This document shows, piece after piece, positions 36,216-47,546 of a DNA stretch of 64,000 bases. Positions within the stretch are counted from its first letter, which is position 1; each line of letters starts with the position of its first letter. Source of the DNA: Lutraria lutraria (taxonomy: Eukaryota > Mollusca > Bivalvia > Venerida > Mactridae); assembly GCA_964023205.1 (NCBI GenBank), contig OZ026843.1, positions 10,025,093 through 10,089,092 on the forward strand, in the 5' to 3' direction. The translations under genes and the position numbers were made by a program. The notes under the pieces are model-generated. The model saw only the letters and a list, made by a program, of their open reading frames with translations, did not search any database and was not told the DNA's origin.

Positions 36216-36551
36216 ACCTATATGACGAGGGAACACTGCTGGCGAGACCATGTGTCCTGGTAGCGCCACGTAAGCCGGATGGTCACTCTCATGGGGTGTA
36301 ATGGAAGGCCTCCTTCTTAGTGTTTTTATCTATTTTATTTTTACTTTTACGCAACAATTGCTATGTATCTTTTCTTACTACACTAAATATTTTATTCCCA
36401 TGCTGCTATACCTTGCCTTTTTATTCTCTCCATTAAGTCATTGCCAAAGTTGCCAGTTTAACGTAACATATAGATGCTAGTTTACACAATTGTTTGTATG
36501 ATTAATTTGACTATAATGCTAGAATGATCATTAGAAGATCACAATTAAATA

Positions 36552-36735
36552 CTGTATTTTCATTTATTTTCGTTGGGCTCAAGCTTCGTGATTTTTACTA
36601 AAATAGCTATTTCTTTGGGACTTTGATTCGTGGATTTTGATTTTTGAAAAGAAGTGTCTGCATTTAAATTATTGCGGAGTTTTATTTCCCGAACATTAAA
36701 CATTAAATCCCCAACGAAAATTAATGATTCCATAT
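36552..36735. mobile_element. Hairpin MITE with TA ends (copy 2, degraded)
   Basis: This matches 16555-16762 over most of its length ('tactgtattttcatttattt' and 'ccaacgaaaattaatgattc'). The interior is shortened and the right terminus is mutated (CCATATTA instead of CCACAGTA). Confidence 0.7.
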
Positions 36736-37059
36736 TAAATTGGTAGATTATCAATTGTTTTAGTTTCTTACTATTAATTGTTTTATCGCTATAATTATGG
36801 TGAATACAAAGGCATTGAAGTTTCGTGTTTTATTTACGCTGGTAGCGTTGATTGTTTTATTTTGGTAGCTGTCGATACAAGTAATGTCCGTTTCCAAAAA
36901 GGGTTGATGTATAAGTTATAATACTGATGATTATATAATTTATATTGATTATCGTAGGCTGATAATGATTCTATACACAGAATATGAAAATAAATCGTCA
37001 GAAATGTATACACTATGTTAACTGTTGACCAATTTCAATGTAATACAATAGCGTGTTGT

Positions 37060-38560
37060 TTCATTAAAAAATATCTTCAAAAAACGAAGGAACCCCGGGC
37101 ACCAAAATAACATATGCGGAGGCCGTGCGCAACGGGGCACAAACAACAGTAAACCTGGCAACTTTACAGACGTAATTGGAGATTTTAACAGCGTCAGTTT
37201 CGGATCTGATAGCGGCAACAAACGAAAGAGACAGAGGCGATTCATACGTGTCCGCGGACCGTAAAACATGGAAAAAGACCAAGAAACGACTCTGTACAAT
37301 TCTACAAGAAAAAAAACAGTTCTCAACTTATCATCAATAAAACTCAACGATGACGACTACATTTTGCTAGGTATGGGCTTAAAAGTTTATCCTAAAGCAC
37401 GTTCGCATGATAAAATCAAATTAGCAGAAGAAACAATTTAAATACACAAGAAGACTTAGACTTAGAATATTTTGAAAATATACAGAAAAATGCTGACAAC
37501 AACACTGACTATGAAAATGAATATGTAAAGCTACCCTTTTTCAATACTTGCCATTAAGATATCATGGAAGACCTATCGTGTCTGCTTGTAACTCTCCTAC
37601 TGAACATACATTTGTATTTCTAAATACATTGATTACATTCTTAAACCTCATAAGCTTGAATTACCATCATTTGTCAAGGACACAACGGACTTCATAAATA
37701 AAATTAAGAATGCTTCTTTTCAAAGCGAGAATCCATATTTAGTAACGTTGGACGTTTCGTCCATCTAAACAAATATTCCCCATGAAGACGGAATCAACGC
37801 GTGTGAGCATTTTCTGAGGTCTTCAGGATATCCAAATGTGAGTGATATTTCTAATTTATTGAGAAATAATTATTTCAAATTTGGTAATGACTTTATCATC
37901 AACAAATGGGAACAGCTACGGGAAGTTCTATGGCGCCAAGTTATGCCTCATTATTCATGGGTAAATTTGAGTCTGATTTTCTGGCCAAATGTGCAAAGAA
38001 ACCGACTTGTTAGTTTCGTTTTAGATGATATATTTTTAATCTGGGATCACTCTTTGAAAGAATTTATAGACCTGGGTCCGTATTCACAAAGCATCTTAAG
38101 TAATTTTTTTAACTTAAGTTATATTTTTCCTATATATTATATTATATAAATTCGACTTGTTTCCTTAACTCTTTTGTACTAATATAAAGGAGGAAATCAC
38201 AATGATATGATTTTATCTTAGTTCTAAATATGCCAAATAAGAAAATAATGATTCATTTTCACACTTTTGATGACTGGTTTACAAACGTTTACCATGAAAA
38301 AATTTACACTTACGTAAAATTTTTGACTTAAGTTAAAGAAAATCTTAAGATGCTTTGTGAATACGGACCCAGATAAACGAATTGCATTCTACAATTAAAT
38401 TCACCCATAGCATATCAAAAGAAAATGTGTCCTTCTTGGATGTATCCGTATCGAAAGAAACTGATCTTGATGATGAAACCTCCTTTAATATCGTGTTGTG
38501 TAGCCAATATCATACTGTTCCTTCTGCGTATCAACTATCTGCATGAACTGTATTGCCTTT
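37060..38560 (+). pseudogene. Penelope-like retroelement relic
   Basis: Fragments in different frames read as a Penelope-type reverse transcriptase: an N-terminal LNDDDYILLGMGLK (about 37345), an SACNSPTEH-like block (about 37580), LPSFVKDTTDFINKI (about 37670), TLDVSSI and NIPHEDGI (about 37745), VLDDIFLIWDHS (about 38020) and, after an insertion, ENVSFLDVSVSKE-like sequence (about 38425). Stops, frameshifts and loss of the AMGTK-type region show it is dead. No GIY-YIG endonuclease was found. It interrupts duplication unit 2, because sequence on both sides (to about 37055 and from about 38700) is homologous to continuous sequence of unit 1. Confidence 0.7.
38074..38370. mobile_element. 297-bp MITE nested in the Penelope-like relic
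   Basis: Perfect inverted termini GGGTCCGTATTCACAAAGCA...TGCTTTGTGAATACGGACCC extend about 27 bp, and less perfectly about 45 bp including 'aacttaagt'. The reverse-transcriptase reading frame stops at the left edge (KEFIDL) and resumes after the right edge. No certain target duplication was found. Confidence 0.8.
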
Positions 38561-38941
38561 AAAATGGTCTGGTAAGATCTATGTCCCGTATTTTCTTGGC
38601 TTACGTAAAATATTGTGATTTTTGTTTATTATATACAAGTATAAAGATAAATATTTGAAGAAACAACCATCAATAAAGTTATATAGTCTATAACGATAAA
38701 AAACAACTGCTGGTGTATTTTTCGATGTTTATTACATGTAACAAACTCATTTTGAAATACATATACAATCAATACGCCAAGTATTTTTTCCGTATTACAA
38801 AGTCATAATTCATTGCCATATTAGTATAAACCTATCGAAGTTGTTGTAGTTTGGGGTTATTGCTTTCCATTGACATCAATGTTGTAGTATTGGGTTACAA
38901 GTGCTATATTCTATTGACATCGATGTTCCATGTGTCTACAA

Positions 38942-41563
38942 TTAATATTTCGAATTTTTCCAAGGTGCCCTATTACCACGACCATGACTAAAACCATGTC
39001 CGTGTCCACCTCCAAGTAACGGGTTAGGTCCACCAACCTTTGGACAACCTTGAGAAAAAGATCCAATAAAATACTTCAACATCGTATAAAGTGCAATATA
39101 ACACAGTCAGTAGGGCTTAATGGACTTGTGACGGTAAAAATCGTAATAAATTCTTTTTATTTTTAAGACACTATGATTTAACCCAAATCACCTTAAATGA
39201 AAAAATAAAATGTCACATAATACGACTCCGTTCCACAGATATGTACATGTATCTAAAAATGGTCTTATTTTATAGTGTTATAATACAACTTCATAGCAAT
39301 AGAAACCTTGAAATGTGGCCCTCGGGTATCTAATATTGTCATAATTGTTATATTGGCTAAGATTTAAAAGAAATATAGTTCATTATCTTGTTTTCTTGAT
39401 TTGGGGGGGTCTAACTAGTTAAAAGCCCATACTTACGTTGTACTCGTTTTACCGTTTGTAGCTGATCCACAGTAATGCCCCAAAGTCTGTGGAGATGATA
39501 GTTTATTTTGGCGATTGTTTTTGGCTTCATTTTTAAAGTTCTCGTTTTTACATTAAGCCATGGATCCATACATTTCTTTCCTCCTCTTGCAGAAAATTTT
39601 GTGCAGCCCCATGTTATCGTGATATCCTTGTAGTCGGTGAATGGAACTACTGTTACACCGGTATATGTGTTTCCTGTAATAAAACGAAATATGGCGAACT
39701 TGAGATATTATACCAATGAATTCATTGTCCTTCGTTTGTCATAATATCTACAATGTATTTTGAGTACTGAGTGACTGAGACTTTGAATTGGTTTAGATCG
39801 GTTTTATAAATAACATGATTTTATTGTCTACTAAATACTAAGACTTACTATAGTAAAATGGATTATACTTGGTTAATTGGCCCTTTTAATCCTAAGATGA
39901 CGAGAGTCTATCAAACAATATCTGTCACGGTACATACGCCACAAGCATGGTAAGACTATGTTCAGCAAGAAGGAAAAAAAATTCAGTAAGAATCAAAATA
40001 CAACTCCAAACGCTTTTTATTATATCACTCAGACGTTAACAATAAGCTTGTCTAAAATTCCAAGCTGCGCACGTTTTGATAACCAGCAAGATAGAAAAAT
40101 AATTTGAATGGCTATATATCAAACTATCTACATGGATCGAGTTTCTATTATTCTTAATTGAAGCCATATAAATGAATGATTTACCAAAAGGATCTTTGGC
40201 GATGAATGTTCCGGGGGATGTTATGTACACGTGTGTGTTGAGAGTGTTGCATAACTCGTTCCTGAAATAGATATAATCAAAGTTTTGAAGGTAGGAACAA
40301 ACTCCATTTCTAAAATGTATAATTAAGCCATAATCGCCCAGCCAACTAAAATAATCATCAATGCCTTAAAGCCCCATTAGCGTTTTAGATTTAGTAATAC
40401 AGAACAATAGATGTAGTGACAGTAAAATATAAAAAATATATTTTATTTGCTCTAAAAACATATTTTCCTAATGCCTTTCTTTAGCCACATCTCGTAAAAA
40501 TGTTGTCAGACATTTTTTCTTATTTTTTTGAATATCATTGAAAAAAATATTGTGCTATATTTGTATATGTACTTCGTGATTAAAAAAGAAAATTTAGGAA
40601 TGATGTTATTGAAAATAAAAGTCAGTTTCACTGATAAGACACCTTACTTGGTAATATATAATACCTACTTTGATTTTAACATCCAGAAAGCTAATGGAGC
40701 TTTAATGTCATAAACTGCACATTCTTGTTTTTAATTAAGTACAACATTCATCAACAAGAGTGATTTCATTTATTTGTGTGATGACGAAAACAAACACGAC
40801 ACTGATAAGATTAGTTCGTCAATCATACTCTCTGTCATTTTACTTCTGTAACTCATTCTTTAGTGTACTTCATTACAATGATAATCAAGTCAAATAGCAT
40901 TGTTACCTCCATGTCTCCTTGGTTAAGACAAGATTTGGACCTTTCATGACACGGAAACTCTCATAATCTGTCATTTCGTCGGCTCCTTGCCAGTTGCATG
41001 GTGGACTGCGGAACACATAAAACCAGTGTCCAAGCCACTGGAACACATAAACGTAGTTTATATTACTTCTTTTGAAGGTGATGATGGTGTCAATAATTAA
41101 CGAATGATCGTGACTTAAACAGAGACCAATGATACGTGAAGTGTTCAGTCAGTGGAAATTTGATACAAGCATATTAAGTTGTGTTTTTGGTGTATTTATA
41201 CCGTTATAAATAATATAATACAGGGTTATAATTATTTTAATACATTTGTATGTAATTAAGACTGCTAATTTAGATGCTGATTGGAATAAATTAAAGTTCA
41301 TTTTTGATAATTAGTTGAATTTGCACGATTGTACACATATTGTGCATGTATATCTTATATAAAGTTACGTGTGGCTTATTGATGCCATTAACGTATCCGT
41401 CACTAGACATGGGAATTCAGATGTAAACACAAATTTATGTAGGCACACATACCGCATTGGCGTTGAAGTTTTTCATGGGCGCTGGTTGCTTTTCGATCTT
41501 GGTCTTGTCGAACGCCTGTGAACCACAAGCCAGACATAGAACGAGTATAGCCCAATTAAACAT
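38942..41563 (-). CDS. Secreted lipocalin with Gly/His-rich tail, copy 2 (220 aa)
   Basis: The coding exons in order are 41453-41563, 40907-41037, 40185-40261, 39437-39673 and 38942-39048, with the same phases and lengths as copy 1 except one extra Gly codon in the fourth (RGGKKC). The signal peptide is nearly unchanged (MFNWAILVLCLACGSQA). Lipocalin motifs are WLGHWFYV and FTDY, and all five cysteines are kept. Substitutions cluster after the signal peptide (QPAPMKNFNANA against QPPPMNGFNVNV) and in the DYESFRVMKGPNL strand. The tail reads GGGHGHGFSHGRGN, gaining a His over copy 1. Intact frames and splice sites suggest both copies are functional. It lies about 8.86 kb from copy 1 in the same orientation. 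Confidence 0.87.
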
Positions 41564-42062
41564 TTCTGTAAATCTGTAAATGTGATACATACAAATTTGA
41601 GGATTCTGTGCAACGAAAAATAACATACAATGTAGTTCTTTCTTTGAATTTCCATTAGTTCAGTTATGTATGTGTTAAAATATATCAAATGCAACTTTTA
41701 AATAAATCATTTTGAAATGCAACTTTTAATATGCATACTTTCAAAATGTTCCTGAAAACGGATCCAATCATGTGTTAAAGTTCATGTATTTTCTTTTAAT
41801 TAAAACAAATATTAAATTAGAATATGTACCAAAAATCAGGCACCAATACTAGTATTTATGCAATACACAAGTTGTTTTCGAATTTGAAAATATCATAACC
41901 CGTCAAATCAAAAGAATAAGTTCTTATTATGTTTAAACACTACCAAAAAATCCTAATAAAAATAAATTAATTCAAAGAAATAAATCTTCAGAAATATTAG
42001 AAGAAAAGTTTACAATGAGATTAAAAATTTGATAGTAAATTGTCAATCAAACAAATAATTAC

Positions 42063-42155
42063 CTCAAAACTGAATTCCTTCGTAAAAGCTTCAGCCGTTT
42101 GTGTATATATGTCCACTACATGTACAACGTTACTGCCTTTCAGTTTGTGAGTTTT
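42063..42155 (-). other. Non-coding first exon of lipocalin gene 2
   Basis: The donor 'ttttgag|gtaatt' at 42063 and the following sequence are homologous to 33590-33690 of gene 1. The acceptor is at 41566-41567. The exon 5' end is estimated from the TATA position. Confidence 0.55.
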
Positions 42156-42176
42156 GGCTGATGCTGTAGTTTCCCT

Positions 42177-42185
42177 ATTTTATAT
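42177..42185 (-). promoter_or_regulatory. TATA box of lipocalin gene 2
   Basis: The minus strand reads TATATAAAA at the position equivalent to the TATA box of gene 1. Confidence 0.6.
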
Positions 42186-42611
42186 AGTAAACCTTAATGA
42201 CACAATCATGATTGATATATATATATATACTTTGTATCAATATGTTTGATTCTGTGACGCTAGATCTATTAGAATTAATTGTACATTAGTTTGAATAACC
42301 GAAATTCATCAAACGAATAAAAGTTGTTGGTGAAGTTGATATATTACCGCTGAAAATATCATTAAAATAAATTCGAAGTTTTCATTCAATGTAATACATC
42401 AAAAATGCTTCATGGACTTCTTTTAACGAATTCATTTCTAAAATGTCCAAAGAAATCGAACACAGTATATGTATAATAAGATTGAGAATTCATTTTTCTT
42501 TTAACAAAATTAAGATTAGATAAAATAAAATGATGGCAAAAGGCTGCTTAGTTAACTGTTGATTTTGTTTACACTGCTTCTTTATAAGTATTTTGTATGT
42601 CCCGTGTTTCT

Positions 42612-42958
42612 TAAAGGGGCATACCCTACAACTTGGTGCATTTAGAATTAAGGCAAAATGATTGTAAAGAAAAAAGCCGACGAAGAAAGTTTCAGCCAAA
42701 AATTCATCCAATTAAAAATAAAATCATAAAAAATATGTATTTGTGACACATACATTTAGTCATGGACATTTTGGGTGGAAGTGATTTATTATTCATAGCT
42801 ATGTTTTTTTGCGGCTAGTACCTAAACTAGTCATTTTATGACCCATGTTCTTTCTGCAATTATCCATTATAATTTTTATTATATTGTTTTACATATACAT
42901 CTAGCACATGTTTACACTTTCACAGAATGTTTGTCAATTGTAGGTTATGCCCCTTTAA
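42612..42958. mobile_element. MITE-like element with TTAAAGGGGCATA termini
   Basis: The left end 'ttaaaggggcataccctacaa' is mirrored at the right end 'gtaggttatgcccctttaa'. The termini begin and end in TTAA, so the target duplication may be TTAA. No coding sequence. Confidence 0.6.
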
Positions 42959-43175
42959 ATCACATTTCTTTTTTTTCTTTTGGAATTAAATATATTAAAA
43001 TAGATGTGCTTGCATTAATTTTTGTCATTGTTCAAGTATCCAAACATGCAAAAGTGCGAGTATGTATACATGTACATCTATATATTTCATGTAAAAACTG
43101 TTAAAAAAGGTACTGGTAAAAAATCAAAGGCATTAAATGCCGATAAAAAGGTGTGAAATATTCATTGTAAACAAA

Positions 43176-43400
43176 GCATGTCTTGTGTTACCTTAGAGAA
43201 TGCTGAACTTAATTTTGACAATAATCAAGTCTAGTATTTTCTCAGAAAATGAACTTTATTCTGGCAATTAATAAACAAGTCTAGTGTTTTCTCAGAAAAT
43301 GAACTTTATTCTGGCAATTAATATACAAGTTTTGTGTTACTTTAGAAAATGAACTTCATGCTGACAATAAACGGGTCCTGTGTTAACTTAGAGGTTTCCT
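43176..43400 (+). repeat. 50-bp tandem repeat, about 4 units
   Basis: 'caagtctagt' recurs at 43226 and 43276, and a variant at 43326, each unit carrying 'cagaaaatgaactttattct'. Diverged units flank on both sides. The region lies between genes. Confidence 0.8.
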
Positions 43401-44334
43401 ACGGTATTGTCTTAGATATAACAACAAAATTAGAAGAAGGAGCACTAAAACGCTATCAAAACAAAACAAAACAGATTTAAAGTACATGTGTAATTGCAAT
43501 ATCCTTGATGAAACATCAATGCATTATTGGTTGATGGATTAGAATTAAAATCGACATAAAGCAGCTCTTTTTTGTCCATTAGGTAATTATTTGTAATAAA
43601 GTACTTGTTAAAATGTCAATGTGAGATAGGGTGATAAACAGAGATGTAGCGTACAATGACATAGTTTGATCATAGTGAAGTACGAGATAGGTCAAGTGAT
43701 GAAGACTGTTGTCGTTGTACTCCGGTACACGAAGTTAAGTTACCCTTGGCGGAGGTATGGACTAAACTATCGACGAAGTTGACACCAATTTTCATACGTG
43801 GTCAACAATCTCATAAATGATGTTGCAAATAGGTGAGAACTAATGTTTCACGTATACAGTGAGTTGTGACGAAAGGTCGAGGATTGTTCCATTCTTTAAA
43901 ATAGGAATAAGTAATACAATGACCAAGTACATAACTAAACATGACCTTACATTTGTAGGCCACTGTTGGCATATTAATTATATTTGTAGGCCACTAGCTG
44001 TTGTTAGAGGTTATGAAACCACCGAAGCGTTCCGATATGCCACTCACCCTACAGAATGGACTTAGCTGATCTTTGATCATTCATAGGTCGTTGTCGGACT
44101 ATACAGGTGAATTGTTTGGGTCTTTAAATTGATGTCGTACCGCGGTACGTATTAGGTCATTTATAAATGAATGTGTACAGACGTGAGAGAATAAACATAA
44201 TTGATACCACTTGTGACCAATATACAAACGTGAGATATACTAGTACACCACTGTCTTTGATGTAATGCTTGTTAAGTGTGATCGATGGACTGGATCGATA
44301 TACGTACGTTACTAATAAACAGGAATTCAAGTAC

Positions 44335-44686
44335 ACATAGTTCCCACATCTACAATATTGACCTCCCTTGGCGGCCATCTTGCTAGGCAAATTTCTCAAT
44401 TATGCGCTTGACAGAAAAAATCTGAAAATTGGTTATTAAACAACTCATTTTATAAAAGTGAACTGAATCATGAAGTTGTTAATGCCATAAGCACATCAGG
44501 TTTAAGAAAATGTCGTTGTCACATATGAAATCCTATGTTTAGAATAAATAAAACAAAAATATAAATAATTATCTTAATTCTATCAGGGATGCTAATATAG
44601 CATCCCTGATTCTATCAATGCCTGTTGAATTTGCCAAGCAAGATGGCCGCCAAGGGAGGTAAATGTTGTAGATGTGGGAACTATGT
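44335..44686. mobile_element. Inverted-repeat element with about 60-bp arms
   Basis: The left arm 'acatagttcccacatctaca' with 'cctcccttggcggccatctt' is mirrored by the right arm 'aagatggccgccaagggagg' with 'tgtagatgtgggaactatgt'. The loop is about 230 bp. Each arm carries CAAGATGGCCGCC, close to a YY1-type initiator motif. No target duplication was identified. Confidence 0.65.
44582..44610. repeat. Perfect 12-bp stem palindrome
   Basis: ATCAGGGATGCT and its exact reverse complement AGCATCCCTGAT are separated by AATAT. It lies inside the loop of the inverted-repeat element. Confidence 0.9.
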
Positions 44687-45399
44687 AATACAGGTATTAA
44701 GTACTGACCTTTTGATATCTTTTCTCTTCGACAAAAAGATAAAAATATATATATTTTTATTTATATTTTAAGATTCATTTAGAGTTGAAGTATTTACCTT
44801 TTACATAACTATTTTATCTATTTGTTAAATTTTATTGTGATAAACATGATCTGATCAGCATGAAATATAAAAGATATTATAGAATTCTAATGTTTTGGCT
44901 CTGTTATGAATATGAATTCGATACATTTGTGAATAAAGACAGTTGTGTATCTTTGTTAAATCTAGTATTAAACGCTTTATGTGGACCTTATTTATTGAGA
45001 GAAATTGGTATTTACAAGTATACAGAAACGTTTTTGTTGTTGCTTTCTTTTGCAAAAGATGTCCTTTTGAATATGTGTTAAATAATGCCCAACTCAAATA
45101 TATAAATACAATGCTTTTTTAGTGGTTCGGTCGCTTTCCTTACTCAAATGTATAGTGTATAGTGGTCCCAGATACAACCTACTTTCTTAAATTATGAATT
45201 GATCAATTCATTCAACCAAACGATATATGTATAGCCTACTGAAATATTTTCAATCAGCATAGTAACTTTTACAAACTATTGTTACGAAACGACCAGAAAT
45301 GACGGTTACGAAATAGCACGGTTACGAATTGATTAGATCCCATCGATGGTTTTCCCTGTTCTATAAATAGCCTAACATCGTTGTTATTAGACGCTTGTC

Positions 45400-45491
45400 G
45401 ATCAAGCTAAATAACAACCTGGACACTTCCGTAAAAAATAGAAGATTGTCAACAAATTATTTTGAAATCATTTCTGTGCCGTTGATGCAAG
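45400..45491 (+). other. Probable non-coding first exon of the PPxY membrane protein gene
   Basis: A strong donor 'gatgcaag|gtaaggg' at 45491 lies upstream of the acceptor 'tcctttgttttcag' at 46315, which precedes the 5' UTR and start codon at 46365. The 5' limit is a guess. No upstream ATG opens a long frame. Confidence 0.4.
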
Positions 45492-45587
45492 GTAAGGGTT
45501 TATTTTATTGGGTAAACTCATATCTACACGTCCCGTTGTGATATAAAAAAGGAATTAGTCTGAAAAGTATGCATTTCCTTCCCCCTA

Positions 45588-45941
45588 CCCCTACTAATTC
45601 GGTTTTTCGGTTGGCCGATTTTCGTGAACAAATTCGGAAAGGCAATCCTCTGTGCGGGACGGGGCCAAATCTAAAAAACTATCTCGTCGTCACAAACAGT
45701 CTAATTAGTTGGACTAATTCCCCCCCCCCCCTAAATTCATAGAAAATCCCCTTTCAGTACAAATTATTTGTTCTTGACTTGAAAACACTTGTAAAATAAT
45801 ATCCTGTCCAACTAATTAGTCTGTTTGTGACGACGAGATACTTTTGGACTTGGCCCCGTCCCGCATAGAGAGGATGGCCCTTTTGAATTCATTCACGAAA
45901 ATGGGCCAAGTTAGGCCAACCGGAAAGCCGAATTAGTAGGG
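45588..45941. mobile_element. Long hairpin MITE with about 120-bp arms
   Basis: 'ctactaattcgg', 'gcgggacggggcc', 'atctcgtcgtcacaaaca' and 'ctaattagttgga' recur in reverse order and orientation on the right side ('tccaactaattag', 'tgtttgtgacgacgaga', 'ggccccgtcccgc', 'ccgaattagtag'). The centre holds a C-run of about 13. It lies in the first intron of the PPxY gene. Confidence 0.85.
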
Positions 45942-46364
45942 CTTGGCTTCTGAATGTCTTGATCTTACATTAATTCATTGCCAGTATAACTATCAAGGTT
46001 ATAACCTATATTTATTTTAAATGTTGGGAGGATATGTATACATTTCCCCACATTCTCAGGTTTATTGTTATAGTTCCCCTGGAGATACACTAGTTGTAAT
46101 GGGTACTAAATTTTGTTGCTTTAAATTTACAATAAAGCTAGCAAATCTAATTAAATTCAGTTGTATTTATAAACATCTTCCTAATTATAAATACATCTTT
46201 TAGCTTTTTGCTGCATAGAATAGATATATCCAAAATTTATGTTACGTGCATGTGCTTAATTAATGCTCTTTAAAAGTCTTTTTAACATTGTTTTACCTTT
46301 TTCCTTTGTTTTCAGATCGTTTTAAAAATAGAATGGTTTAATTTAAAAACAATAACACTTCATC

Positions 46365-47546
46365 ATGAAGATGGACCATCTTATAGAAAGTAGTTCCATC
46401 TTATTATTTGTTGTATTGAACTTTGTGAACTGTGCTGCACTGGATGAGGAAACGCACTCAATAGGTATTTTACATTTTGTATGTTAATTAAATAGGATGA
46501 GATATATAACCATCTATTGTATGTCACTTTTTTATTTATCATTATAAGCAGCATGACGCATATAATGTTATTACATGACCATGGCTGACACATGTATCAC
46601 ATGAACTGTTAGAATGTGACTATTGGTTGATTGTGGACAGAACAATGATACATAACATTTCAGTTCATCCATCATTGCCTCTCTACAATCTTAACAAGTC
46701 AAGTTGATTATATAAATGTCAAGTGTGGCTAACTCCATCAGTCAATGTGCAAGTCAAATAATTATATGGGTGACTTACTGTGTTGTTTTTGTTCCAAATA
46801 TGTTAAAATATTTTCATTTACTTATTAAGTACATTCTATCAATGATTTACTCAGAAGCAACGTTTTTGTGATTTAACTATGATAAGAAAGTATTATACAA
46901 GATTATGTATAGTGCTGTACTGTGATATTTTAATCACACTAAATTATAATATGTTAAGTTTTTTCTAATATATCATTAATATGGTACGTGATGTCAGTAT
47001 ACTTGTTTACATCAAGTTAGCTTGAAATCTGATACCTTGACATTTATTGTAGGTGTGACATGGACTGTAGCTATTGTTGGTGTCACGTCTCTCCTGGTGT
47101 TGATTATAGTTCTCTCATTATGCGGAGGATGTACTCCTATGGAGGTAGGGAGTGACGACCATGCTGCCTCTGGTGGAAGGAAATCCAATGTTCAGTATAG
47201 TGGGGTCTGTACTGATGCGAATACTCGAGTTCTGAGTTCAGGGACTTCGTTGCCAAATGATCCTTACCAACCTGGGACTCAGTCTTTACCATATCCTCTA
47301 CACCCACAAACAGAGAACACCTTTACTGGATATCAGCCTCAAACCGGATATCAAGGTCAAACTGGATATCAAGGTCAACCTGGATATCAAGGTCAGAGCC
47401 AACCACAGCCTAGTTACCAAGCAACAGGTGCTGGAGCTCATAGACATTTTTCTGAGGAAGAGCCACCACCACCTGCATATAATGAGGCAATTAATGCCAG
47501 TGCTCCCCCGCAGCCAAGTCAAGGACAAGGGCAATATGGCTGGTGA
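46365..47546 (+). CDS. Small type I membrane protein with Gln/Gly/Tyr repeats and a PPxY motif (197 aa)
   Basis: The coding exons are 46365-46464 (within exon 46316-46464) and 47053-47546, joined by a phase-1 GT-AG intron. A signal peptide (residues 1-24) is followed by an extracellular stub of only about 10 residues, a hydrophobic helix (about 36-57, ending CGGC) and a cytoplasmic tail of about 140 residues. The tail holds four GYQxQ-type repeats around residues 125-147 and PPPPAY at 171-176, a ligand for WW domains such as those of Nedd4-type ubiquitin ligases. This recalls Shisa/WBP1/Ndfip-like adaptor proteins, but there is no cysteine-rich ectodomain, so no family is claimed. Trafficking or ubiquitin-ligase recruitment is inferred from the PPxY. 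A second Met at codon 3 is an alternative start. Confidence 0.78.

Larger units (their letters stand above)
43401..45400. other. Intergenic, upstream of the PPxY membrane protein gene
   Basis: No supported exon was found. It contains the inverted-repeat element at 44335-44686 and the small palindrome at 44582-44610. Confidence 0.45.

Noticed and set aside
37018..37347. Minus-strand frame of 109 codons
   Set aside because: It is antisense to the Penelope-like relic and has no features of its own.
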